Shown piece after piece: positions 35,624 to 46,264 of a DNA stretch of 64,000 bases (position 1 is its first letter; the number at the start of each line of letters is the position of its first letter). Origin of the DNA: Termitomyces sp. T153. Taxonomy: Eukaryota; Basidiomycota; Agaricomycetes; Agaricales; Lyophyllaceae. The notes beneath the pieces were generated by a model. That model was not told where the DNA came from. It saw only the letters and a list, made by a program, of their open reading frames with translations, and made no database searches. Location: positions 310,001 through 374,000 of the forward strand of contig JACKQL020000027.1 in assembly GCA_018296165.2 (NCBI GenBank), written 5' to 3'. Position numbers and translations under genes: made by a program.

Positions 35624-36628
35624 CTACCCCGGGGCCACCGCATTGCGTCGCCGATGCCCCGCCAGCAACCTCTCCAACCGCGCCATTCCCTGCTGCAACT
35701 CCAGAGGCTGGACCGCGGACCCCTGCGTCAACCCGTCCTGAATCGATGCGAACGCCGCGGAGGCACTGTCCAAGAGGACCCGATGCTCCCGCACCCAGCC
35801 TAAACTCCGAAAATGAACCGTCAATAACGAACGGAGGAACGGGAGACAACTCACGAAGAATCCCCGCACGACCCGAGGCGGCCTCGTTGGCCAACCAATC
35901 CTCCCTCCGCCTCGCCGCCTCCAGCTCCGCCCACAACGCATCCCCCTCCGGAACTCGTCCCCGCCCCTCCGCTTCCCCCGCGGGTTGCCCCTCCACCTGC
36001 GCCAGACGCTCCCGCAGACCCCGCACCTCTAGCGCCCGCTCCGTCGCCACGCGCACCGAAGTATTCCTCTCCCGCTCCATCGCTTCCTTCTCCGTCCGCG
36101 CCGCGTCACGATCCTCCCTCGCCCGGCGGAGCTCCCCCTCCCGTACTGCCAACGACGTCGTCAAGGCCTCCACCTGCTTGCGAAGGAAGACCTCCGTGAT
36201 TGAAGGAATCGGCGCGGAGGGACTCGACGACCGCTCCGAGGGAACGCCAGGGACAGGGGAAAAGAGGGAAGACTCGGGAGGCCCCGCCGACAACTCGCGC
36301 CCACGCGGCCTCTTGCTGGGTCCCGCCCCCGAGGGTGGGGAAGCTCGACGCTTTCCCCGAACCACCACCGAAGACGCCCCCTTCCCCTTTGGCACCGCGG
36401 GACGAAACTTGGTCCGCTTCGGAACCCCCGGAAAGTCCACCACTACTACTACGGACGACTCTACCGGAACCCCGTTAACCATCCCGAAAGGAGAATTCGA
36501 CAACACTTACGACTCCGGTCCCTAACGCTACCCCGGCGCCGACGCTCGAACTCCTCACCCCCACTGTCATACACCACCACCTCGTCTAAATCGGCGGGAG
36601 AAACCACTGGAACGCTGGGGGAAGACAT
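35624..36628 (-). pseudogene. Antisense spliced gene of element A (coiled coil), early stop
   Basis: Exons (minus) 36628-36511, 36460-35855 and 35799-35624 give 299 residues; phases are 1 and 1. Introns are 50 and 55 nt with GTAAGT and GTGAGT donors. The protein starts MSSPSVPVVSPADLDEVVVY, has an acidic DSGGEE patch, a Val-rich strand (SSVVVVVDFPGVP), a basic region (KGKGASSVVVRGKRR), then a long Arg/Glu/Leu-rich coiled coil (about residues 140-235, from EVFLRKQVEALTTSLA to REDWLANEAASGR). The last exon encodes WVREHRVLLDSASAAFASIQ. A TAG at 35624-35626 ends it 42 residues before the stop used in E and F. Both preceding exons are fully open. A TTTAAA lies 37 nt upstream of the start. Function unknown; it may regulate or assist the element. 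Confidence 0.6.
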
Positions 36629-36825
36629 GACGAAATTTGGGAAACCCCGGGGCACGCCCAAAGCTTTAAATTGAGTGAGGAGGACCCTGACGAAACGGCG
36701 GCCGCGCTTCGACTTCGCCTCCCACGCCGCTATCACTCGCTGCGGATTGATCAATATTGCTCGGCTTCGACTCCCACGCCCCGCCGATCCCCGTCCTACC
36801 CCGCGTCTCGAAGGGTCTCGACGCT

Positions 36826-36838
36826 GAAAGGGGGGTGA
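36826..36838 (+). other. Polypurine tract of element A
   Basis: GAAAGGGGGGTGA directly precedes the 3' LTR. Plus-strand DNA synthesis of LTR elements is primed here. The same tract precedes the 3' LTRs of G (11672-11684) and F (61541-61553), and, reversed, follows L6 of E (52567-52580). Confidence 0.85.
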
Positions 36839-38003
36839 TGTCACGACCCGTTCCCCAAAACCCCGCACATCGTCCATCAAACCCCCGAACCCCCAAAAGG
36901 ACCCCCAACGCTCCGCCGAACTTCCGCCCATGCCCACGCCTACTTCGGCTAACTCCGACACCTCCCCAGCTAACTCCGACGGCCCCCTGGCCAACTTCGG
37001 TGCCTGCCCCGCAGCCACTGACACTTACCCTGGGCTTCCCAAACCCCGAGAACCACCCCCGCTATTCCTGATCTTCGCCCACCCATCATTAACTCAACAC
37101 CCTGCTTCCTCCGACCTATTCCGGAATATCACGACAACCTCGGAACAACCCGCGATCCCATCAACGTATCAGCGCGGCATGATCTTCGATCACAACCGAC
37201 ACCCGCCCACTCCGTCAAGCCCCGCCAAGCCCCGCCGCCACAGCCGACGTACCCCGAAGTCCTCCGGTAGTCAGTATATAAGTCATCGAGTAGCTCTTCG
37301 TACCCCAGTCTTGATATTGCTTAACGTTACCTATGGTCTGATTGCTTCCTTTTTGTGTTTCGTGTTCGTTTTCGTGTCTTTTTCTCCTTACTCTCAGTTT
37401 CCCGGTCTTATCTCAGTCTCCCGATCTTATCTCAGTCTCCCGGTCTTATCTCAGTCTCCCGGTCTTGTCTCGTCCCCTTTTCGTTATCGTTCTCGTTATC
37501 GTTTCGTACCTCCACTCGAATCTACTCTTGTTCCATAATGTCTCGTCCAGCGCCGTCTCGGTGACGTCGTCTGACCCTTGTGCCCAATTCTTCATCAACC
37601 CTAACGACCTCACGAACTCCGCGATTATAATTACGAACCCCGACACCCCTTACCAGGTCCGAACCTCACTCTTCGCCCGGTCCCGGACTCCATCAACTCC
37701 AAATGATCTCCCATCAAACCCCGGCTCCGCCCCCATTGATCACACAGCCACCTACTCCCTTGCTTCCGCAAATCTCCCGTACGGCCTTCTGCCTGAACCC
37801 CGCCAAGACCGTCTCATTTCCCCACAATCCGACTTCTCCGGACCTTCCCGGATCCATCTGGATCACATCTCCCCAATTACCCGTGCAAACCACCAGGACC
37901 CAGAATGTCTTTGAGTGTCCGGTCACCAATGCAGGGGAATCACGCCCGCCTAGTAAGGACTCGCCCAGTGCAGCTGCGCCCCCGAGGTCAGCGGACCCTG
38001 ACA
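36839..38003 (+). repeat. 3' LTR of element A
   Basis: 1165 bp, the same length as the 5' copy and differing at about seven positions by eye, mostly transitions. TATA at 37275-37282. It is followed by the target duplication ACACC and the rest of the interrupted recombinase gene. Confidence 0.95.
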
Positions 38004-38335
38004 ACACCCCTCTATTCGAGCAGCCCAACAGCAGCATGCTATCCTACATGTGCTTTGTCACCACCATTTGAGATGCACTCTCAGCAGCAAGAATCAACCC
38101 CGCCCCCTTCGCGGGTCACAGCTTTTGATGTGGTGCCGCCTCTGCCACAGTGGCCGCAGGATACTTGGACTACGAAATTCAGCTCCTTGGCAGGTGGCAT
38201 AGTGACTCTTACAAACTCTACATCGAAAATGACCCCACTCATATCCTTCACCTCTCTTCCCTCCTTCACATGGCCCATACTCACTTAGCCCCTTTCAAGC
38301 CTCTGGCTCTGCGGGACTACACTGCCTTGGCTTGA

Positions 38336-39540
38336 GTTTTGGCCCCTCTCCTTCCCAAGAGAGGAAAAACTGATTCTCAAGAACTAGTTTAGGACTCAAG
38401 AAATCGCACTATTTCTTTCCCACAGAAATCACACACTATATTGCATCAAGTCTCTTTCATCATCAGATTCCTTTCATCCCTCTTGCCTCACTCCGACACC
38501 TCATCTCTCACCCGTTTTCATCCTTGGCAGCCTTGAATTAATCTTTTAAATGGGCTGCCTGGCAACAGTGTGGCACACCACCTGAGTGAAGCTTGCTCTG
38601 TCATTGCCTTAAGGTACATCCTCATGCCCACTTTCAAAATCTATTGTCTTCAAAGAGCCCATTTCCACCCATTTGTTTGCCTGTGTGTATGGTATAAACT
38701 TCCGAATTGAGAATGACAAGACTCTCTTGTTCTCTGTCATGGTGGCACTACCAGGTGGGTCATTTCTTGTCAGAAGCCTTGTTGCCAGCATATTTCAGAT
38801 GAACCTTGAGCTTGAGAAAGATCACTATCTGGAGAAACAGGCAAAGAAGTACTACGACAGTTCAATATGCTCTGCCATTGAGTTTGGGCAGTTGCGAGTT
38901 CTATGTGGAGATTGAGAAGATTGCATTATTACTAGTATATTCAGTTTTTTCTCTGCGCAGTTGCCCAGTTGACATCAAGTTCTTTATATCATCGTTCTTT
39001 CCCTTTTGCATAATAAGGAGTATACTAAGGAAGTCAAGATGATCATTGTCAATCTACAATAATATTCAGATGCAATGAGCTTTTCTTGCAAAATGAGCCC
39101 TACTGAAGCAAAAAAGGTATATCAAGCTGATTCCAGATATTGAAGAAGAAAAATCAACCTATAAAAGGCACGCAGAGTCATCCCACTCTAATGGCATTGA
39201 CTATGTTGAGGCGCCTGCCAACTCGAGTAGTGCTCGAACCCAAAGGAGATAGTGATACAATATGATATTGAATTGGAAAAATTGACTTACATAAAAGCGG
39301 ACAAACGACCAAAAGATGACCAAGAGGTGGCTAAGAACATCACCATCTGACTCGTTACAGCTTGAAGTGAACATGCCATCGAGTTGACTATGGTTGACTG
39401 GGACGTTTGCTTAACTCAAATAATTCAATGCATAGCTATGTTGTATTGATGTCACAAAGGTAGCGCAGGTGGATATTCTACAAGTACCAATGACTTGTAA
39501 GATGATCATCTAGCTCCATATGGCTTATGTTCATTGGTCT
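38336..39540. other. Tail of the YR element and unassigned repeat-like sequence
   Basis: No gene was defined. 38336-38600 probably holds the 3' end of the YR element. A plus-strand open frame at about 38673-38915 (FACVYGINFRIENDKTLLFS) looks coding-like but unrecognised; sequence to 39350 continues with stops in a similar style (ELEKLTYIKADKRPKDDQEV) and could be a decayed transposon ORF. Confidence 0.3.
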
Positions 39541-39554
39541 CTGCAACAAAGTGA

Positions 39555-40756
39555 CATGTCACTCAGGGTCCTTGTAACCTGCCTTCTGCCAGATGGAGCT
39601 TGTTGATGGACTCACTAAGCACATCCCGGTTATAAACTCATGTTTAGAAAACCATCGAATTATTGAATGATTAGACCAAGGAACAGGGTCATCAAACATT
39701 CTTGCCTTCATGCCCTTTTTTGACCCTCCATCGTAACCCTTGTTTAGGATCGACGGCAGTGTCTTCATAATAAAATCTCTCTTTCTCTTCCTCAGACAAA
39801 TCAGCAACTCTCGCATTCATAAAATCCCATCCAACCTTCTCTGCCAAATGATATTGTTCTATGTCAGAAATCGGAGTTCTGTAACAATGCCATACACCAC
39901 CGGCAATCTTCTCAGGATACATGGACTCTTCATCAGGCCCTTCATAATAGATGCCATGTCAAAGCAAGTGATGCATGTCCTCTTGAAAATGTTGCTGCAT
40001 ATAAGAATTTGTCCAGTGTTGTTCCAAAGGTAGATCTGCAACGTTGAACATGGCTTTATATCAATCAATGAGGATCGGACGATTGTTGGAGGACCAGATC
40101 ATTATGTTGCCAACATGGACATCACAGTGTTGAACGCCATAGCAACAGAGCCGTCGTCCAAGTTCCAGGACATGTTGAGAAATATTTTCGGCCTTGTCAA
40201 CTGATATGTTGATGCCTGGTCACAATGAAGACATAGGACGGCCTTCAATATACTCGAGAAGAAGCCTGTTGATATGACTCAAGGAAGGATGGACAGCCAA
40301 CTCCATCATGCTGATATGCGCTGTTCCAAAGCATCGTGGAACTAATCTCAAATTTTGAGCTTTGGTGAGACACCGGTATGCTTCACTCTCCATTCAGTAG
40401 GAGTCGTCAAAATAGTCCCACACTGCCAACATATCCATCCATGGGGGGCAATCTAAGTAATCATGAATATTAATTGGCATGCCAAATGTCGCAATGTGGT
40501 TTTCAATATTTATTTGATAATCGCACTCTTCATCAAAGTTCCAACTTTTTAATTGTGAGGCATGACAGTCCGCTAGTTTGAGAATAAATTGAGAAGGATG
40601 TTGCCAATGGGATTCAGAAGGCAGGGTAGCAACCAAAAGTACAACTGAATCTGTGAAAGGGGTAAACGCCTTCACAATTTGAACTTCAAGATATCCATTG
40701 CCAGCAGGAAGTGCAATTGTAAGTCGACTCCAAGACTTATAGACGTCTGCTGGCAT
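39555..40756 (-). pseudogene. Kinase-like protein gene, copy 1, decayed
   Basis: Minus-strand frames from MPADVYKSWSRLTIALPAG (40756) continue through QIVKAFTPFTDSVVLLVA, a stop at 40394-40396 (CGA to TGA likely), EAYRCLTKAQNLRLVPRCFG and LLLEYIEGRPMSSL, then a kinase-type catalytic loop CCYGVQHCDVHVGNIMI (about 40140-40090) and ILIDI. The C-terminal region reads GGVWHCYRTPISDIEQYH and SEEEKERFYYED (39900-39760). These features resemble the atypical protein-kinase/phosphotransferase-like proteins expanded in agaricomycetes. Several stops and frame breaks make it a pseudogene. A second copy lies at 49155-50045. Confidence 0.55.
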
Positions 40757-41187
40757 TCTTATGGGTCTTGAGACATTGAAAAAGGAGAATTCGAGAGGTT
40801 GAAGGCTAACCGGAACCAGGGATTGAATACAGTGCTAGAATGATGGCAGAAATGATGCATCAACTAGCGTTGAAAGCTTGAATATTAGAAGGCAGGGTGG
40901 GTAGTCGATGAAGGAAAGAGCCAATTACCCTGGGCATGCGAAAAAGCATTGAAGGAATCTATAGAGTTTTGGTTTTGTGAATCCAGGAAGAAAACACACT
41001 TATGTAACAAGAGATGAAGGAAGAGATATGGGTTCAATTTAATGCATTCAAGTTCAAATACCAGATATTCAATAAAATATTGGAATTCCGCTCTAATTTT
41101 TAATCCTGCCATTGGTTTCAAAGCACTGGACTTGACTGTACGTTTCATGCACATTTGGACTTTTATATCAATTCAATTGCAGCTGAT
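40757..41187. other. Between kinase-like remnants; nothing assigned
   Basis: A minus-strand frame at 41154-40885 (89 codons) was noted but carries no recognisable feature. AT-rich. Confidence 0.4.
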
Positions 41188-41545
41188 CTATATCTGCCTG
41201 GGGACAGGATCATCATCCATTCCCCTCCCCACACCTTTCTTCACCCTCCATTGTAGCTCATGCTTGTTATCCACACATATATCCTCATCATAAAACCTCT
41301 CTTTCTCTTCACTGGATATACTAGAGATAAAACTGTTGATGAGCCCCCAACTAGCATCCTGCACCCATTGATATTGTTTCATATTGGAAATGGGAGTTCG
41401 GTAATGATGCCAGACACCACCAGACACAATTTGATCACCGCTGTTCCTGTGCTGAAGCATCCAATGAGAATCTTGCCATATAGAATGACAAACTACAGTC
41501 CATGCCCTCGGCACAGGCCTGTAGCTCTTGCTTCATCCCAGACCC
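41188..41545 (-). pseudogene. Gene remnant cut by the LINE (3' half)
   Basis: The minus strand reads SGMKQELQACAEGMDCSLSF, then GGVWHHYRTPISNMKQYQWV and SSEEKERFYDEDICVDNKHEL, ending with VKKGVGRGMDDDPVP. The last three blocks match the C-terminal part of the kinase-like copy at 39.6-39.9 kb. The upstream half continues on the far side of the LINE (48299 onward), where the frame reads NQSAVAQSLKYKDLTKQSE directly up to the insertion point. The LINE therefore split an existing gene or gene copy. Confidence 0.6.
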
Positions 41546-41573
41546 AACCTCACTTTGTTTGGTTAGGTCCTTG
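41546..41573 (+). repeat. LINE target-site duplication, left copy
   Basis: 28 bp beginning AACCTCACTTTG and ending GGTCCTTG; the identical sequence is at 48271-48298 immediately after the poly(A) run. The first two A may belong to the tail, giving 26-28 bp. It establishes the boundaries of the LINE. Confidence 0.93.
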
Positions 41574-41594
41574 ATATTCTACTCAATGCTTAGT

Positions 41595-43251
41595 CCTGGC
41601 AGACTCAACCTTACTTTGTTGGCATGCAGGAAAGAGAGAAGGGCAGTGAGAGTTAGGGAACAAAACAAAGGCCTGTATGTGGAACCCCTACAAAAGGATA
41701 AGGGACAGAGGCAAAACATAAAGAAGCAGGCAAACAGAGATAGAGGCATACACTGCCCCAGCCCCACCCTGTCACTCTCAGCTTTTGACTTCACCAATGA
41801 GGAGGATGCTCCAATGGAAGTTGATACAGATCTGTTTATGGAATTGACCCCCAAGGCAAATCTGACCATGGATAAGGGATTGCCCACCTCTGGCACCCAG
41901 TCTACCCCCACACCCCACCCTAACACTGCCATACCTGCGTCTCCCAATGCCATTGGTATGCAAATAGCATCACAAATGGAACCAGATCCCCAGGGCCAAA
42001 GAGACCATCCCCCTCACCTACCTGAGCTAAGAAGTCAGCACAATGAGTACCACTACATCACCCCCCCTGGGAATCAGAGAGGAGTAAGAGAAGAAACACA
42101 GGGCTGGCATGGAGACAAGGGAGGGAGTCCAATGAGAGGCATGAGTCCTGTACTGCTGGCAGACAAAGATCAAGCTCCCCTGGATGGCAATGCCCCTGAA
42201 CTGGATTGAAACCATGGCAGAAAATGTCACTACAAATGGAAAGGGTCTTAGGAGGACTGCCAAACCTGCTGGAGGATGGCTGCAGATCCACCTCACCACA
42301 GCCCCAATGTACAATATAGCCCTGAGTACTCTTAAGGAATGGGAAGAGTTTGAAGGCCTGACCCTGTGGGTGCAACTATACAGGGGGAGGTATGAACCCA
42401 CTATGGCAGAGAAAATAGCTGTAATAGATGTGTGCAAGCAAGTCATAAAGAACTTAGTCTATATCAAGTACAACAAGGACCTCACAGTAGTCTTCCCTGA
42501 ACAAGACCTCCCAGCTGACCCTAACAATAAGCTCCTGCACTTATATCACCTCATAATAGGCTTGCTCATCCAACAGATAAACAGACTTGCAGACCTCCAA
42601 GTCATATTGACACTGGAAATCACTCTCATTTTCCTACCCAAGCAAGCCCCAAGACCACTCTATGTACTCACAATAAGTGGCCTAACCTACCAAGACATGC
42701 CAGGAGCAAAAACCTTAGTGGAAAACTTAGCATGTTGTATCTTCCATGAAAACCCCAAGATACATGCCTTCATAGAAGGAAGGACACCACAGGACATGGA
42801 GGATTTTATGCTGAGGGCCCTTCCCCCTGTCAAAGCATCTTTCATTCTGCTGAAGTCAAAGAACAAGTTTAACAGAGCATGAAATATATATTTTACCACA
42901 GATCCAGGTTTTGATGACAAAGATTATGCCATTCTCCACCAGAAAATGCACCAATGCAAGTTCAACACAATAGGTTTTGGGAAGGGGTGTGCTCTCACCA
43001 GGAAGCTTCAACCACACTGTACAGGCTGCAAGTCTGTAGACCATGACTCCAGGAACTGTCCCTTCTCCCAAATCCCAGGCTGGTTTGGTTACAAGCCAGG
43101 TGAGGCACAAGGTGCAACCCATTTCATGGACTCACTAAACCCCAAGCAAGATAACAATAAACAAAGGAAAAACAATGGGAATGTCAAGAATAGTAGTAGC
43201 TGCAAAGAGAGGAACAATTTCTTCACAAAGAGAGGGAGAGGACAAGCATGA
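41595..43251 (+). pseudogene. LINE ORF1 (nucleic-acid-binding protein)
   Basis: Two overlapping frames make up ORF1. About 41595-42209 is charged (RKERRAVRVREQNKG; acidic EEDAPMEVDTDLF). 42184-42882 contains GGWLQIHLTTAPMYNIALST and an RRM-like region. After a TGA at 42880-42882 it continues in frame to 43251 with NIYFTTDPGFDDKDY and a CCHC knuckle C-TG-C-KSVD-H-DSRN-C (about 43018-43060), ending in a basic tail (TKRGRGQA). It would coat LINE RNA. Frame breaks show decay. Confidence 0.7.
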
Positions 43252-43418
43252 CCACAAACCTCTACATGTACCTAGCACAGTACAAATGTTTACTCCCCTC
43301 TGAAATTTAAAATGTCTTCTATTTTGGACAGTGGAAAAGAAGCATGCTAAACTACACAGACTACCTAGGTACTCAGATGAATGTATCTAACACAACCCCC
43401 ACAACCCAGCACTTTTGA

Positions 43419-43898
43419 GTGACAACCACAACAACAACCATGGATAGCACAAATTTACTAACTGATATACTTTTAACAGGTGACAAAGAAAATGGCAATG
43501 GTATATATCCCTTTGTGGAAGGAGGGGGTCAAGAGTCAGCTGCCACTTACACTCCCAATGAAATCCATGATGGTAGAGGAGGCAGGAGCTCAGAGAGGGT
43601 GGCAGCTAAAGCAGCTACTCCTGAGCCAACACTTTGGCTCAGCCCCCTACAACAGGGAGACCACAAAAGAGTGGAAGGAGAACAGTATACCCCCATACAT
43701 GACCAAAGGACCACAACAGCCATACAGGCAGGTCAATCAAATGGGGAAGATGCTGGATGCACAGCAGGGGGAGACCTTGAGGAACAAGAACAAGAAGAAA
43801 ATGATGAAGAGGAGGGAGTCAGCCTAAACACAAGTGATTTTGACATAGTGACCCCTAACCTTGACCAAATTGTGCAGAGAATCCCCCAATGGGGCTAA
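43419..43898 (+). pseudogene. LINE linker ORF, acidic
   Basis: Open frame of 159 codons beginning with a Thr run (MTTTTTTMDSTNLLTDILLT) and ending with an acidic stretch (LEEQEQEENDEEEGVSLNT). It lies between the ORF1 knuckle and the endonuclease and is probably the N-terminus of ORF2. No domain recognised. Confidence 0.5.
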
Positions 43899-43946
43899 AG
43901 AAACCATACTACACAACCACTGACTACATCAAGAAAGAACACCAAA

Positions 43947-44890
43947 GCAGCCCTGAGAGTTGCCACCCTTAATATAAGAGGTTTCCAAGCCACCAGAGCT
44001 CCATGCTTGGAATCTAAATGGAACCACATAAACCAAGTGATAAAAGACAGGAAATTTGGAGTATTACTTGTACAAGAGATGCACCTAGATAATGACAGGA
44101 AGTTAGAGTTAGAAAATCTATTTGGAAAGAGAATGAAAATCTTTCACTCACTGGACCCTGTGAACCCAATGGGGAAAGGAAGCATTGCAATAGTCTTGAA
44201 CAAGGACCTAGTTAACTCACAGGAAGAAAAAATGACTGAAATAATACCTGGAAGAGCAATCTTAGTGGAAGTTAACTGGCACAAGGAAGCAAAAATAAAC
44301 CTACTTAATATTTATGCACCAAATGTAACTGAATCAGAGGGGTCAGAAAATGGTAACTTCTGGAGTGACATCAGGGGGGTCCTAAACAGCTGCACAAGAC
44401 TAAGGGTGGATGTAATGGCTGGAGATTTCAACATGATGGAAGAATCTCTAAATAGATTACCAATGAGAGCAGAGCCAAAAGATTTTATCAAGGCAATAGA
44501 TGACCTAAAAAGGATGCTGAGAGTCAGTGATGCATGGAGAGAAACATTTCCAACAAGGAGAGCTTTTATCTTGCTACAAGATGCTATGAGATTGATGTCA
44601 AGACTAGACAGAGTATACACTACTGATACCATGGTACTTGCAGCATGAGATTGGCAAATTACCACATCTGGAGTGCCTGGTATGGACCACCTCCTCACAA
44701 CAGTTCAACTAGCATATGCAGCCTCACCAGAAATAGGGAGAGGGCACTGGATCCTAAAGAAGAACATTATTAGCAAACAAACCTTTTGGAAAGAGGTGAC
44801 AGAAAGAGGGGCAAAGGCACTGGAAGAGATGAAAGCCACAATAATAGACCAAACCCATGATAGGAACCCACAAAGGATCTATGATAAATA
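43947..44890 (+). pseudogene. LINE ORF2 apurinic-type (EEP) endonuclease
   Basis: Motifs in order: LRVATLNIRGFQATR (about 43950-43995), LLVQEMHLDNDRKL (the catalytic Glu), INLLNIYAPNVTESE, VMAGDFNMMEESLNRLP (catalytic Asp/Asn) and MSRLDRVYTTD, then after a TGA at 44646 GVPGMDHLLTTVQLAY, where SDH is usual. This domain nicks target DNA. The following linker continues to 44890 and beyond with stops. Confidence 0.8.
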
Positions 44891-45079
44891 GAAAAAATTC
44901 ATCTGATCATTAGTGAGGGAGAGAGAAAAGGCAACTATACCAAAGTACCTCAAGAGTAAAAGAGATCTAGAGAAAGAGCTAGCATTCACACTATTAAGCA
45001 CCAATTTGGGTGAGGAAGAGAAGGTGGATAGAGTACACTAGACAATGAAAGCACTTGAAAAACTCAAAAAGAAACCCAC

Positions 45080-46264
45080 TTGGGGAAAAGGGATAATATT
45101 AAGATAAAAAACAGGATTGATGGTGAGACTATGTGCAAATACTGGACTCAGTTTGGTAAATCTGCAACCCCCTGGGACCTGATATATGCCCTAAAGAAGG
45201 ACAATCCAGAGCAACAACCACTGAGGTATGAAAATAACTCACATAGGATGGCAGAACTGGCTAGAAACTACCACAAAGACCTGCAGAATAAGTATAAGGA
45301 TGTGGATGAAAGTATAAGGGAGGAAAAAATAGAGAAAGCACTAGGTGTAGTCAGGAAATGTGCCATGGACAGCCAAAATGAAGACCTTGGGAAACCAATA
45401 ACCCAAGAAGAAATAAGAGCAGCACTTAAAGATTCAAAGAATGCCTCAGCCCAGGGCTTGATGGAATTACCTACGAGTTTTGGAAGTCCCTGAGTGGGCA
45501 ATATCTAAACCACAATTTTCCTCTTGGAGTCCAATGATATGAATGTCCTGAATGAAATATTTGAGGACTGGTGCATTGTTGCAAGGGCAAAGTTTAATAT
45601 AACGAAAACTGAAATCCTGCCAATTGGAACAAAGGTTTTCCATGAAGAAATACTAAGGGAGAGAAAACTTAGACATTGGAACAACAGAATACCAGACAAT
45701 ATCCACATTGTGGAGGATGGGACATCAATCAGAATCCTAGGAGCCTGGTTTGGAAATGAGGCAGACCTGAGCATCCCTTGGTCAAATGTCTTAGCAAAGA
45801 TTGATAGATGCATTGCAAACTGGGAGAAGAGCCAACCCACAATGGGAGGATGCAGACACATTGCATAAATGGTCATAGCTGGTATGATACAGTGCCTCAC
45901 TCAGGTACAAGGCATGCCCAAAGTGGTGAAAAATCTGTTAACAAAGAGGGCAATCAGTTTTATGTGGGCTGGAAAGCACCTACAGGTAAATGCTGGAATG
46001 ATGTACAGACCACAAAACAAAGGTGGAAGAGCATTGGTAGATATATACAAACAGAACAGAGCAATAGACATTATATGGCTAAAATCATACCTGAGGCTAG
46101 GCAAAAATAGACCAATTTGGGCATATGTGGCTGATGCAGTAATGGCAAAAAGCGCACCAAAAACAGAGGAGAACATAGACAGCAGAGTAATGAAAAACCC
46201 CCTACTCCAGACCTGGAAGACAAGAATATCCCCCCCTCAAAAGAGGCATGTCCAGACATGGTGA
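45080..46264 (+). pseudogene. LINE RT remnant: fingers and thumb, palm deleted
   Basis: The N-terminal part (MCKYWTQFGKSATPWDLIYALK, then SKNASAQGLMELPTSF with an early frameshift; the unshifted reading is GLDGITYEFWKSL) is the RT finger region. By about 45520 the sequence already reads NDMNVLNEIFEDWCIVARAKFNITKTEILPIG, which normally lies just after the YADD box. Roughly the whole palm is therefore missing. The thumb and connection follow (LRHWNNRIPDNI, IRILGAWFGNE, AKIDRCIANWEKS, SFMWAGKHLQVNAG), with frame changes at 45868 and 46262. Confidence 0.75.

Larger units (their letters stand above)
33297..36838 (+). pseudogene. Interior of element A: decayed gag-pol remnants
   Basis: The sense strand has no long intact frame. 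Blocks related to element G are present: near 33955-34010 (equivalent to the [14 protein letters not shown] start of RT) and near 34690-34735 (equivalent to the RTYFWPGM integrase segment). Near 35250-35360 the sequence following G's chromodomain is recognisable (ATTCAACTCCC, CTTACTTTGCCC). The bulk of RT, RNase H and integrase is missing. The first bases after the LTR (TAATATCAAGACTC) are conserved in E and F and are the candidate primer-binding site; they do not start with the usual TGG. Confidence 0.7.
32132..38003 (+). mobile_element. Young non-autonomous Gypsy-derived LTR element 'A'
   Basis: Two 1165-bp LTRs flank a 3542-bp interior. It is bounded by the perfect 5-bp duplication ACACC (32127-32131 and 38004-38008). 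I counted about seven single-base LTR differences by eye, so the insertion is recent. The interior keeps only decayed scraps of pol (an EVVP-to-DMF block near 33960-34010, and an integrase zinc region near 34690-34730) plus the antisense gene, so its mobility would depend on a related autonomous element. Confidence 0.9.
28561..38335 (+). mobile_element. DIRS-like tyrosine-recombinase retroelement, split by element A
   Basis: Gene order is gag-like, RT-RNase H and tyrosine recombinase, all on the plus strand; this combination defines YR (DIRS-order) retrotransposons, which integrate without target duplication. Element A (32132-38003) interrupts the recombinase. Exact ends are unclear: a 21-bp direct repeat at 28598-28618 and 28650-28670 lies near the left end, but no copy was found on the right. 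Stops, a frameshift and lost catalytic Arg residues make it inactive. Confidence 0.8.
31361..38335 (+). pseudogene. Tyrosine recombinase of the YR element, interrupted by element A
   Basis: The N-terminal SAM-like and core region runs from 31361 to 32131; the C-terminal part lies at 38009-38335 on the far side of element A, in the same frame once A and one ACACC duplication are discounted. Recognisable blocks are ISTRRTYSTGQHQYILH, YSGLLHSEEFTISKRGKF and PASKTNPFCKG, then beyond the insertion FAGHSF, LLGRWHSDSYKLYIE and the stop at 38333. Of the expected R-H-R-Y set, the first Arg is His (LLHSEE), the HxxR Arg is a TGA codon at about 38128, and the Tyr is present. An additional TGA occurs at 38069. 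The lost Arg codons fit CpG transitions. Confidence 0.8.

Noticed and set aside
35590..36525. A 311-codon plus-strand frame in element A opposite the antisense gene
   Set aside because: It is the complement of the coiled-coil gene: GC-rich and Arg/Pro/Ser-rich. The minus strand has the splice sites and conserved protein blocks.
41502..41600. LINE ORF1 starting upstream of 41574
   Set aside because: The open frame extends across the target-site duplication into the split host gene, so a start before 41574 is an artefact.
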